Below, piece after piece: positions 7,683 to 14,650 of a stretch of DNA of 15,610 nucleotides; within the stretch, counting starts at the first letter, position 1, and each line of letters opens with the position of its first letter. Made by a program: the position numbers and the translations under genes. Source of the DNA: an uncultured Collinsella sp. (GTDB lineage: Bacteria > Actinomycetota > Coriobacteriia > Coriobacteriales > Coriobacteriaceae); assembly GCA_902464965.1 (NCBI GenBank), contig CABQLI010000053.1:1-15610 (forward strand). The letters run 5' to 3'. The notes under the pieces were generated by a model. It was not told the DNA's origin and did no database searches. It saw only the letters and a program-made list of their open reading frames with translations.

Positions 7683-7711
7683 GTTATATACGCAGCGTTA
7701 GTGTAACACAA
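7683..7711 (-). promoter_or_regulatory. Likely promoter of rho
   Basis: On the minus strand -35 TTGTGT (7706-7711) and -10 TATAAC (7683-7688) are 17 nt apart. Transcription would begin near 7676, leaving a leader of about 120 nt before the GTG start. A second, weaker pair (TTGCAG and TACACT) overlaps just upstream. Confidence 0.5.
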
Positions 7712-7732
7712 CCGCAACCACCTGCAACTTAG

Positions 7733-7885
7733 TCATCGGACGTTCTTAAACGCCCAGTCATCAGGGACACTCTCCCTCAAAAGCGCCTTGAAATGTCGCT
7801 CCAGAGGAGTGAAGCCGTGGCATCCGGAATAGCTGCGCCACGAAACGCGCCCATCTACTACGTTTGACCCACGACCCCTGACCAT
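7733..7885 (-). other. Short open frame of 50 codons, possible gene remnant
   Basis: An ATG-started minus-strand frame. Its second half reads like real protein (PLERHFKALLRESV, then PDDWAFKNVR and a stop), and its first half is NVVDGRVSWRSYS. I cannot name a family. The start region coincides with one arm of the inverted repeat at 7826-8007, so the frame may be part of a repeated element or the tail of a decayed gene. A GAGGG lies directly before the ATG, too close for a normal ribosome binding site. It is listed as an open frame rather than a confident gene. Confidence 0.25.
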
Positions 7886-8007
7886 TCCCTCGATCTTCCT
7901 AAAATCGCAAGCCCGCTACCTGCGGTTCTAATATCGCACCTTTAATCATGGTTCGGGGTATGCGACTAAACGTAGTAGATAAGCGCGATTCGTGGCGGAC
8001 GGTTTCG
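7826..8007. repeat. Imperfect ~60-bp inverted repeat with 62-bp centre
   Basis: The arms 7826-7885 and 7948-8007 match at about 42 of 60 positions as reverse complements, including an exact 13-mer (ATCTACTACGTTT at 7853-7865, AAACGTAGTAGAT at 7968-7980) and TTCGTGGCG. Each arm, read outward from the centre, begins with ATG and encodes a related peptide: MVRGRGSNVVDGRVSWR on the minus strand and MVRGMRLNVVDKRDSWR on the plus strand. The plus-strand frame stops at 8034 after 28 codons. This points to two diverged head-to-head copies of one sequence rather than a simple hairpin. Confidence 0.7.
7881..7952 (+). repeat. 72-nt direct repeat, copy 1
   Basis: It runs from ACCAT to ATGGT, so its ends are inverted repeats of each other. 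It shares about 41 of the first 57 positions with copy 2 at 8108-8179. The best conserved part is GCAAGCC, then CTACCTGCGGTT, then TAAT and TCGC. It contains a small CCGC/GCGG hairpin (7913-7925) and forms the centre of the inverted repeat. Confidence 0.6.
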
Positions 8008-8027
8008 CACTACTCTCACCCGGGACA

Positions 8028-8066
8028 AAAATGATCCGTATTCCTCCGTCCCCAAGGGGTCATTTT
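8028..8066. repeat. 10-bp inverted repeat in the rho-argS gap
   Basis: AAAATGATCC (8028-8037) and GGGTCATTTT (8057-8066) pair with one G-U across a 19-nt loop that itself contains CCCCAAGGGG. No adjacent gene needs it as a terminator. It lies between the two copies of the 72-nt repeat. Confidence 0.55.
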
Positions 8067-8107
8067 CAAAACTATGGCGGATTACGGTGCAAGAACGGCG
8101 CAAGCCA

Positions 8108-8179
8108 ACCATACCCTGCATTTTTTATATTCGGCAAGCCGTCTACCTGCGGTTTTAATTTCGCTATTGGCGCCATGGT
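8108..8179 (+). repeat. 72-nt direct repeat, copy 2
   Basis: The second copy starts 227 bp after the first, has the same length and the same ACCAT...ATGGT ends, and ATGGT falls at the same distance from the conserved TCGC. Flanking sequence is much less similar than around copy 1, apart from a plus-strand MVASWR frame beginning at the ATGGT. Confidence 0.55.
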
Positions 8180-8263
8180 CGCCAGTTGGCGATTCAGCCC
8201 CGTAAACCGGTATAGTTGCGTTTTTTAGCATTTTCCAACACGCCAAAAAGCCCCGTCAAACGC

Positions 8264-8296
8264 AAAAAGCCCGACCTCCGCATGGGAGATCGGGCT
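8264..8296 (-). terminator. Rho-independent terminator after argS
   Basis: On the minus strand AGCCCGATCTCC pairs with GGAGGTCGGGCT (12 bp with one G-U, 5-nt loop CATGC), followed by a T5 tract. It lies 47 nt beyond the argS stop. Confidence 0.9.
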
Positions 8297-8343
8297 CATA
8301 GGGCTCAGCAAAGCCGAACCTACACGGTCAAACGACCCGTAGA

Positions 8344-10197
8344 TTACATCTGCTCGGGGGCAGTCACGCCAACGAGAGTAAGCACCAGGGCGAGCGTTAC
8401 GCGGACGGCGTCGCAAGCGGCCAGACGGGCGCGCGAGAGCTCGGGGTCGACGGGACGGCCCTCGCTCGGCAGCACCTGACAGGCAGCATAGAAGCTGTGG
8501 AAGTCACCGGCGAGCTCCTCGGCAAAGTGCGCCAGACGGAACGGAGCGCGGTCGCGAGCGCAGCTGGCGATAAGGTCGGTAAGCTCGTTGAGCTTACGCG
8601 AAAGGGCGAGCTCGGTCGGGTCGGTCAGCAGCGAGTAATCGACATTCTCACCGATGGCCTTGGCGGCAACGGCCTTCATGCCCATCTCGTCAGCCTGCTC
8701 GGGCGTAACGTCAGCGGCACGGCGCAGGATGGAGCATACGCGGGCGTGAGCGTACTGCACGTAGTACACCGGGTTGGAGTTGTCGCGCTTCTTAACGGCC
8801 TCGATATCGAAGTCGACCATCTGGTTGGAGCTCTTGGAGATGAGCGTGTAGCGAGCGGCGTCGGAGCCGACCTCGTCAACAAGCTCCTGCAGGGTCACCA
8901 TGGTGCCCTTGCGCTTGGACATACGGACGGGCTTGCCGTTGCGCAGCAGGTTGACGAGCTGGCCCAGCAGAACCTCGAACTTGCCGGGATAACCGAGAGC
9001 GTCGCAGACGCAGCGGACGCGCTCGATGTAGCCGTGATGGTCAGCGCCCCAGATGTCGATAACGTGGTCGACGCGCTGGAACTTGTCCCAGTGATAGGCA
9101 ACGTCGGAGGCGAAGTAGGTGTACTCGCCGTCGGACTTGATCAGGACGCGGTCCTTGTCGTCGCCCAGATCGGTGGAGCGGAACCACAGGGCGCCGTCCT
9201 TGGTGTAGAGGTAGCCCATCTTGTCGAGCTTCTCAAAGGCGCGGTCGACGGCAGAAGTACCGGCGGTCTCGCCCTCGGTGTCCTTCACGTACAGCGAGCG
9301 CTCGGAGTACCAGCGGTCGAAGTCGCAGTTGACGGCGTGGCAGAGGTCGCGCATGTTGTCGACCATCTTTACGTAGCCGCGCTCGCGGAAGCTCTCCATG
9401 CGCTCCTGCGGATCGGCCTCGACCCACTTGTCGCCGTCGGTGCGCCAAAACTCGGCAGCCTCGTCGATGATGTAGTCGCCGCCGTAGGAGTCCTTGCCCA
9501 GAGTCTCGGCAAAGTTATCCTGATACGGATGGGTCTCGGGGTGCTCGTCGTTCTCATCGGCAACGAAGGCGTCGCGGTCGGCGATCAGCAGTTTGTGGGC
9601 CTCATCGATATCCACGCCCTGCTTGGCGATGATGTCGGCAAGCTGCATGTAGCGCGTGCTGATGGAGTTGCCGAAGGTGTTCATCTGCGAGCCGTGGTCG
9701 TTGATGTAGAACTCACGCTGGATGTCGTAACCGGCGTGGTCCATAACGCGGCAAAGGGAGTCGCCCAGCGCGGCCCAGCGGCCATGGCCGATGTGCATGG
9801 GGCCGACGGGGTTGGCGGAAACGAACTCGACCTGGGTCTTCAGGCCGCCGCCGACGTTGGACTTAGCGAAGTCCATGCCCTTCTCGCGGGCCTCGCCGAA
9901 GATGGCGTTCTTGACGGCAACGGAGAGGTAGAAGTTGATGAAGCCAGGACCGGCGATCTCGACCTTCTCGATTGCGGGATCCTCGGGCATATGGGCAACG
10001 ACGGCCTCGGCAATCTTGCGCGGGGCGCAGTGGGCCAGCTTGGCGGACTTCAGGGCCATGGTGGAGGTCCACTCGCCATGAGAAGTGTCAGCCGGTCGTT
10101 CGATGGCGCAATCGTCAAGTTCAAATGCGGAAAGGTCGCCGGCCTCCTGGGCCGCAGCAAGCGCAGCGCGTACCAGCTCTTCAATCTTCTCGGGCAT
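8344..10197 (-). CDS. argS: Arginyl-tRNA synthetase
   Basis: A 617-residue class I synthetase that charges tRNA-Arg with arginine. The N-terminal tRNA D-loop recognition domain is followed by ANPVGPMHIGHGR with the HIGH signature at residues 135-138, and MSKRKGT (426-432) is the KMSKS loop. The C-terminal helical anticodon-binding domain ends with the family-typical LVGVTAPEQM. I chose ATG 10197 because AAGGAGG (complement of 10202-10208) lies 4 nt upstream; the open frame extends 30 codons further with no matching ribosome binding site or homologous look. There is no room for a T-box in the predicted leader of about 60 nt. It is monocistronic with its own terminator. Confidence 0.97.
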   Translation of the reverse strand: MPEKIEELVRAALAAAQEAGDLSAFELDDCAIERPADTSHGEWTSTMALKSAKLAHCAPRKIAEAVVAHMPEDPAIEKVEIAGPGFINFYLSVAVKNAIFGEAREKGMDFAKSNVGGGLKTQVEFVSANPVGPMHIGHGRWAALGDSLCRVMDHAGYDIQREFYINDHGSQMNTFGNSISTRYMQLADIIAKQGVDIDEAHKLLIADRDAFVADENDEHPETHPYQDNFAETLGKDSYGGDYIIDEAAEFWRTDGDKWVEADPQERMESFRERGYVKMVDNMRDLCHAVNCDFDRWYSERSLYVKDTEGETAGTSAVDRAFEKLDKMGYLYTKDGALWFRSTDLGDDKDRVLIKSDGEYTYFASDVAYHWDKFQRVDHVIDIWGADHHGYIERVRCVCDALGYPGKFEVLLGQLVNLLRNGKPVRMSKRKGTMVTLQELVDEVGSDAARYTLISKSSNQMVDFDIEAVKKRDNSNPVYYVQYAHARVCSILRRAADVTPEQADEMGMKAVAAKAIGENVDYSLLTDPTELALSRKLNELTDLIASCARDRAPFRLAHFAEELAGDFHSFYAACQVLPSEGRPVDPELSRARLAACDAVRVTLALVLTLVGVTAPEQM

Positions 10198-10264
10198 AGA
10201 TCCTCCTTGTGTTAAAGCCCCCGAGCTCTTGGTCACTCGTAGGGCAAAAGCCAGAGTTTGTAGC

Positions 10265-10293
10265 ACTCTATCACAAGCGACGCACACTGTCGC
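10265..10293 (-). promoter_or_regulatory. Possible promoter of argS
   Basis: On the minus strand GCGACA (10288-10293) and TAGAGT (10265-10270) are 17 nt apart. This is a moderate match to the -35/-10 consensus. Transcription would start near 10258. Confidence 0.4.
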
Positions 10294-10313
10294 AGGGTAA
10301 AGCTAATAGATAT

Positions 10314-10473
10314 TGCATATGCACAAAAATGACTACCGCTCCTGCGCGGCAGTACAAGGTTGGCGGTTTGCCTGCAGATTATGCACGCGTTGGAACTGCA
10401 TAAACATATGAATGGGCGGCGCATTTTATCGAATACTCTTACCTATCGGAGTTGTGTGCTTTTCCTGCATAAA
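10314..10473. promoter_or_regulatory. Cluster of TGCATAA motifs in the argS/CarD divergent region
   Basis: The 342-bp gene-free interval between argS and the CarD-family gene holds TGCATATGCA (10314-10323), TTATGCA (10379-10385), TGCATAA (10397-10403) and TGCATAA (10466-10472). The middle two form a perfect 7-bp dyad with an 11-nt gap, which is operator-like. The binding protein is unknown. No clear -35/-10 pair was found for the plus-strand gene, and no gene is visible in this interval. Confidence 0.35.
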
Positions 10474-10539
10474 GTAAGGGTTTACGCACGTCAGCGTGGT
10501 ATTCTTAACATACGTGAATTCGTATAAGTTGGAGGTAGC

Positions 10540-11025
10540 ATGTTCTCAATCGGTCAACACGTCATTCATCCGGGTCAGGGAGTCTGCACTGTCGTCGGTT
10601 TTAGGGACGACACGCCGCAGCCCATGCTGTTGCTCGAGACCAAGCAGGGACATGCGCAGACAATCCTCATGTATCCCGTGGCGCAGGCCGACCGTTTGCA
10701 TGCCGCCATCTCCCAGCAAGATGCCGAGCACCTGCTGAGCCACTACGACGAGCTGGAGTGCGACACCTTTACCGAGCGCAACAGCTCGCTGGAGGAGACG
10801 CACTTTAAGCAGCAGCTCAAGCTGGGCGCGCCCGAGACGGTCCGCGTGGCAAAAACCATGATGCACCGTATTCGCCAGGCCGAGGAAGCAGATAAAAAAC
10901 CCAGCTCTTACTACATGCGCGTACTCAAGGAAGCCAAGCGCCGCTCCATCGAGGAGTTCGCCGTGGCCCTGGGTGTCACCGAGGAGGACGCCGAAGCCCG
11001 CCTAGCCCAAGCCGCCCTCAACTAA
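10540..11025 (+). CDS. CarD/CdnL-family transcription regulator
   Basis: A 161-residue protein. The N-terminal segment MFSIGQHVIHPGQGVCTVVGF is the RNA-polymerase interaction domain fold shared by CarD, CdnL and the TRCF coupling factor, which binds the RNAP beta subunit. The rest is an all-helical C-terminal region (about 75-161) as in CarD proteins, where this half contacts promoter DNA and stabilises the open complex. The length matches CarD from actinobacteria. ATG 10540 follows GGAGG (10531-10535) by 4 nt. It is monocistronic, closed by the terminator at 11041-11080. The assignment rests on the N-terminal domain; the C-terminal half is diverged and its DNA contacts cannot be confirmed by eye. 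Confidence 0.82.
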   Translation: MFSIGQHVIHPGQGVCTVVGFRDDTPQPMLLLETKQGHAQTILMYPVAQADRLHAAISQQDAEHLLSHYDELECDTFTERNSSLEETHFKQQLKLGAPETVRVAKTMMHRIRQAEEADKKPSSYYMRVLKEAKRRSIEEFAVALGVTEEDAEARLAQAALN

Positions 11026-11040
11026 CCCATCCGCACCAAG

Positions 11041-11080
11041 AACCGCCACAAAGGGGACAGGTACCTTTGTGGCGGTTTTC
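11041..11080 (+). terminator. Terminator after the CarD-family gene (twin of 11732-11771)
   Basis: A 14-bp perfect stem (11041-11054 with 11064-11077) has the loop GGACAGGTA, then T residues. The whole 40-nt unit recurs once more in the window with a single base changed (T at 11062, C in the other copy). Confidence 0.9.
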
Positions 11081-11133
11081 TTGTTCTAGTAGTATTCATT
11101 CTTATCGATACCTACGAGCACAAGGAGTCTGTT

Positions 11134-11733
11134 ATGGCAGAGCTGCTTACCGCCGGAATCACCCGCGACCGTGCGTTCGAACTGCTCAACGAGCACAACA
11201 AGGACCCGTTCCACATCACGCACGGCGAGACCGTCGAGGGCACCATGCGCTACTTTGCGCGCGAGTTCGACCCCGAGAACGAGGAGTTTTGGGGCATTGT
11301 CGGCCTGCTGCACGACTTGGATTGGGAGGAGCATGAGGATGACCCCATGAACCACACCGTCTATGCCGCCGAGATTCTCGAGGGTGAGGGTGCGACTCCC
11401 GAGCTTATCCGCGCCATCCAGACACACACGTCCGATTTCAACTCTTCGCTGCCCAAGCCCGAGCTGCAGATGGAAAAGATCCTATTTGCCTGCGATGAGC
11501 TCACCGGCCTGATCGGTGCTGCTGTGATCATGCGTCCGAGCAAGAGCGTCATGGACTTTACGACCAAGTCGCTCAAGAAGAAGTTCAAGGACAAGCGCTT
11601 TGCCGCCGGCTGCTCGCGCGATGTAATTTCGCAGGGCGCCGAGATGCTGGGCTGGGAGCTTCCCGAGCTCTTCGACCGCACCATCGCAGCCATGCAGTCC
11701 TTCGCCCCCGACCGCGACACCTTCCAGGCTTAA
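11134..11733 (+). CDS. HD-domain protein, putative metal-dependent phosphohydrolase
   Basis: A 199-residue single-domain HD protein. Likely metal ligands occur in family order: H30 (ITHGETVEGT), H60-D61 (GLLHDLDWE), H98 (IQTHTSD) and D121 (FACDELTGL). HD proteins hydrolyse phosphate esters such as nucleotides or cyclic dinucleotides; the substrate cannot be told here. There is no sensor, RelA-type synthetase or nucleic-acid-binding domain attached. ATG 11134 has AAGGAG (11122-11127) 6 nt upstream. The stop codon overlaps the first bases of the downstream terminator stem. It is separated from the CarD-family gene by that gene's terminator, so it is probably its own transcript. Confidence 0.87.
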   Translation: MAELLTAGITRDRAFELLNEHNKDPFHITHGETVEGTMRYFAREFDPENEEFWGIVGLLHDLDWEEHEDDPMNHTVYAAEILEGEGATPELIRAIQTHTSDFNSSLPKPELQMEKILFACDELTGLIGAAVIMRPSKSVMDFTTKSLKKKFKDKRFAAGCSRDVISQGAEMLGWELPELFDRTIAAMQSFAPDRDTFQA

Positions 11734-11771
11734 CCGCCACAAAGGGGACAGGCACCTTTGTGGCGGTTTTC
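11732..11771. terminator. Terminator after the HD-domain gene (twin of 11041-11080)
   Basis: The 14-bp perfect stem is 11732-11745 with 11755-11768, with the loop GGACAGGCA and a T4 tail on the plus strand. It also lies just beyond the proA stop on the minus strand, but there the tail is only TT, so it mainly serves the HD gene. Confidence 0.88.
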
Positions 11772-11784
11772 GTTTACGAGGGGT

Positions 11785-13071
11785 TTAGGGGCGGACCTGG
11801 CCGGTGCCGCGGAGCTTGTATTTGTAGGTGGTGAGGGCCTCGGCGGCAAAGGGGCCACGGGCGTGGAGCTTTTGGGTCGAGATGCCGATCTCGGCGCCCA
11901 GGCCAAACTCGCCGCCGTCAGTAAAGCGAGTGCTGGCGTTGGAGTACACGGCCGAGGCATCGACCGCATCGAGGAAGCACTCGCAAGCATCCGTGTCCTC
12001 GGCAACGATGGCCTCGGAGTGCATCGTGCCGTAGCGATTGATGTGTGCGATGGCCTCGTCCTCGTTTGCCACGACCTTCACGCTCATCTCGAGAGCCAGG
12101 TACTCGCGACCCCAGTCCTCCTCAGTCGCGGCGACGTAGTTGTCGCCCTCGGCAAGCCCAGCGTCGGCGCATGCGGCGCACGTGGCCTCGTCACCGTGAA
12201 TCAGTACGCCGTGGTCGTGCAGCACGGCAACGACTGCGGGCAGGAAGCGATCAGCAACGGCACGGTCGACTAGCAGCGACTCGGCGGCATTGCACACGCC
12301 CACGCGCTGGGTCTTGGCATTGACGATAATGTTGAGCGCCTTATCAAAGTCGGCGGATTCATGCACGTAGATGTGACAGTTGCCCGTGCCCGTCTCGATC
12401 ACCGGCACAAGCGACTCGCGCACGCAGCGCTGGATCAGGCCTGCACCGCCGCGCGGAATGAGTACGTCGACGATACCGCGGAGCTTCATGAGCTCGCCGG
12501 TGGCTTCGCGATCGGTGGACTCAATCATCGAGACGGCCTCGCGCGGGAAGCCCTTGGCCTCGAGCGCATCGGCCAGCAGCTCGGCGATCATGGCACACGA
12601 GTGATAGGCCAGCGAGCCGCCGCGTAGAATGCAGGCGTTGCCGGTACGGATGCAGATGCCTGCGGCGTCGGCCGTCACGTTGGGGCGCGCCTCGTAGACC
12701 ATGGCGACCAGGCCCAACGGCACGCTCACGCGGGTCAGGTCCACACCGCTCGCGAGCACGCGGTGGTCGAGCACGCGGCCGACGGGATCGGGCAGCTCGG
12801 CGAGCTTCTCCAAACCGGCGGCCATGCCCTCGACGCGCTCAGGCGTCAGCAGCAGACGGTCGAGCAGACCGGCCGAAGTGCCCGCATCGCGCGCGGCGGA
12901 CATATCGAGCTCGTTAGCGGCGACGATGGAGTCGACACCGTTGCGCAGTGCTGCGGCCATGGCGCGCACGGCCTCCTGACGCTGCTCATCGCTCGCCGTG
13001 GCAAGCGAGGCCGACGCTGCCTTGACGGCAACGGCAAGATCGTGGACATACGTGGCTATATCGACCGACAT
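11785..13071 (-). CDS. proA: Gamma-glutamyl phosphate reductase
   Basis: A 428-residue aldehyde-dehydrogenase-superfamily enzyme that reduces L-glutamyl-5-phosphate to glutamate-5-semialdehyde with NADPH, the second step of proline synthesis. The signature TQRVGVCNAAE holds the catalytic cysteine C260. Other family segments are VPLGLVAMVYEARPNVTADA, IPRGGAGLI and the C-terminal FGLGAEIGISTQKLHARGP. The length is normal. The start is ATG 13071; AAAGGG is about 6 nt upstream and a further GGAG lies behind it. The usual partner proB is on the same strand upstream, but a gene on the other strand separates the two, so proB and proA are unlikely to share one simple operon. Confidence 0.97.
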   Translation of the reverse strand: MSVDIATYVHDLAVAVKAASASLATASDEQRQEAVRAMAAALRNGVDSIVAANELDMSAARDAGTSAGLLDRLLLTPERVEGMAAGLEKLAELPDPVGRVLDHRVLASGVDLTRVSVPLGLVAMVYEARPNVTADAAGICIRTGNACILRGGSLAYHSCAMIAELLADALEAKGFPREAVSMIESTDREATGELMKLRGIVDVLIPRGGAGLIQRCVRESLVPVIETGTGNCHIYVHESADFDKALNIIVNAKTQRVGVCNAAESLLVDRAVADRFLPAVVAVLHDHGVLIHGDEATCAACADAGLAEGDNYVAATEEDWGREYLALEMSVKVVANEDEAIAHINRYGTMHSEAIVAEDTDACECFLDAVDASAVYSNASTRFTDGGEFGLGAEIGISTQKLHARGPFAAEALTTYKYKLRGTGQVRP

Positions 13072-13114
13072 GGGCGGCCCTTTCTCCTAGAAGTTTGCAA
13101 CCATGGTAGCCGAT

Positions 13115-13145
13115 TTGCGCATGGCCTCGCCCGCGGCGGTAGAAT
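13115..13145 (+). promoter_or_regulatory. Weak promoter candidate for the prolyl aminopeptidase-like gene
   Basis: A good -10 box TAGAAT (13140-13145) has only a TTGCGC 19 nt upstream as a possible -35. It lies in the 112-bp divergent interval with proA. Confidence 0.3.
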
Positions 13146-13183
13146 TGGTCAACCCGAAACACCGCAACGAACGGAAGACTCAC

Positions 13184-14602
13184 ATGGCCCTCATCACTTC
13201 GTACCACGTCCCCGGCCTTTATGTCGAGGACCACAGCATCGACGTCCCCCTTGACTGGCGCGGCCTGGAGCCGATGCTCCTGGCCGTCGGCAGCACCATG
13301 CGCCGCGGCGCTATGCCGGCACCAATCGCCGGCGCGCCCGAGAGCATTAAGCTCTTCTACCGCGTGGTTTGCGCGCCCGACCGCATCAACGACGATCTGC
13401 CGCTGCTCCTGTTTTTGCAGGGCGGCCCCGGCGGCGAGAGCCCGCGTCCGCTGTCGCCCACAAGCGACGGCTGGATCGAGGAGGCCGTCAAGCACTTCCG
13501 CGTGGTCCTTCCCGACCAGCGCGGCACCGGACGCAGTAGCTGCGTGGACGGACGCACGATCAAGGCACTGGGTGATCGCGCAACGGCCGCCGGCGCCGAT
13601 ACAGCACGCTCGCAGGCTGACTTCCTCAAGCGCCACCTCGCCAGCTCCATCGTGCGCGATTTTGAGTACCTGCGCCTGGTGGGCTTTGGCGGCAAGCCCT
13701 GGGTCACACTCGGGCAGAGCTACGGCGGCTTTTTGACGTTGAGCTATCTGTCGCTCTTCCCCGAAGGCGTGGTGGCAAGCTTTACCTGCGGCGGCATCCC
13801 CCACGTGCCCGCGAGCGCCAGCGAGGTCTACGCGCACACCTTCCCGCGCATGGTAGCCAAGACGCAGCAGTACTACAACCGCTACCCCGCTGACGTCGAG
13901 CGCGTGGCAGCCCTGGCCGATGCGCTCGAGGCCCAGAAGCCCGTGCTGCCCGACGGCTCGCCGATGACGGTCGAGCGTCTACAGCTCATGGGCAGCGACT
14001 TTGGCATGAAGCCGAGCTTTGAGCGCATGCATTGGATTATCGATCACGCGTTTGTTGACGGCGACGGCACGCTAACCTGCGGCGCCTCGGTATCTGACAG
14101 CTTTTTGATGCGCGTCTTCGAGCGCACCAACACGCGTACAAACCCGCTGTACTGGACACTGCAGGAGTTCATCTACGCCGACGGCGACACCATGCCCATT
14201 CGCTGGGCCGCGGCTGAAGAGAAGGCACACCGCGCCGAGTTCGACACCCTCGCGCGCCCGCTCATGTTTACCGGCGAGGCCATGTTCCCGTGGATGTTCG
14301 AGCAGATGCCCGAGCTTATGCCGTTTAAGCCCGCCATGGACCTGCTGATGGAAGACACCAGCTGGGACAAGATCTACGACCCGCAGCGACTGGCGTGCAA
14401 CGAGGTGCCGCTCCAGGCCGCGGTGTATTTCGACGACATGTACGTGGATTCGGGCCTGCAGCTCGATACGCTCAGCCGCGTGGGCAACTCGCATGCCTGG
14501 GTGACCAACGAGTTCGAGCACGACGGCCTGCACGGCGGCGTGGTGTTCAAGCACCTCTTCGACGAGGCACTCAACCGCGGAGACCTGCGCCGAATTATCT
14601 AG
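13184..14602 (+). CDS. Alpha/beta hydrolase, prolyl aminopeptidase-like (S33 family)
   Basis: A 472-residue alpha/beta hydrolase resembling the large proline iminopeptidases, which release N-terminal proline from peptides. LQGGPGGE is the oxyanion-hole HGGPG-type motif and PDQRGTGRS the strand that follows. GQSYGGF has the nucleophile S179. YFDDMYVDSG probably supplies the acid (D417, D418 or D422), and EHDGLHGG the histidine (H446 or H450). There is no signal peptide, so it is cytoplasmic. ATG 13184 has a GGAAG about 6 nt upstream; the longer open frame to 13103 overlaps the proA leader. Its position between proB and proA supports a link to proline supply. Substrate is inferred; other S33 hydrolases share these motifs. 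A small GTCCC/GGGAC hairpin at 14612-14635 has no T tract. Confidence 0.85.
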   Translation: MALITSYHVPGLYVEDHSIDVPLDWRGLEPMLLAVGSTMRRGAMPAPIAGAPESIKLFYRVVCAPDRINDDLPLLLFLQGGPGGESPRPLSPTSDGWIEEAVKHFRVVLPDQRGTGRSSCVDGRTIKALGDRATAAGADTARSQADFLKRHLASSIVRDFEYLRLVGFGGKPWVTLGQSYGGFLTLSYLSLFPEGVVASFTCGGIPHVPASASEVYAHTFPRMVAKTQQYYNRYPADVERVAALADALEAQKPVLPDGSPMTVERLQLMGSDFGMKPSFERMHWIIDHAFVDGDGTLTCGASVSDSFLMRVFERTNTRTNPLYWTLQEFIYADGDTMPIRWAAAEEKAHRAEFDTLARPLMFTGEAMFPWMFEQMPELMPFKPAMDLLMEDTSWDKIYDPQRLACNEVPLQAAVYFDDMYVDSGLQLDTLSRVGNSHAWVTNEFEHDGLHGGVVFKHLFDEALNRGDLRRII

Positions 14603-14650
14603 CGAAGGAGTGTCCCCGCCTGCCGGCAGTGGGACCCCGCCGCCTCAACG

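Noticed and set aside
7826..8179. CRISPR array in the repeat-rich gap
   Set aside because: Only two long degenerate copies of the direct repeat, no regular short spacers and no cas genes.
7992..8228. 78-codon plus-strand frame in the rho-argS gap
   Set aside because: It runs across the repeat copies and the 8028-8066 hairpin, has no ribosome binding site, and its peptide simply translates repeat sequence.
8497..10215. 572-codon plus-strand open frame opposite argS
   Set aside because: It is a mirror of a well-conserved synthetase gene. The Val/Gly/Leu-rich product is typical of an antisense shadow.
8344..10287. Longer argS start at 10287
   Set aside because: The extra 30 residues have no ribosome binding site and overlap the predicted promoter; ATG 10197 has a strong AAGGAGG.
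10198..10300. T-box riboswitch upstream of argS
   Set aside because: The predicted leader is about 60 nt, with no specifier hairpin, no T-box sequence and no antiterminator/terminator pair.
12986..13837. 283-codon minus-strand frame over the proA start and hydrolase
   Set aside because: It overlaps two well-supported genes and has no recognisable motif.
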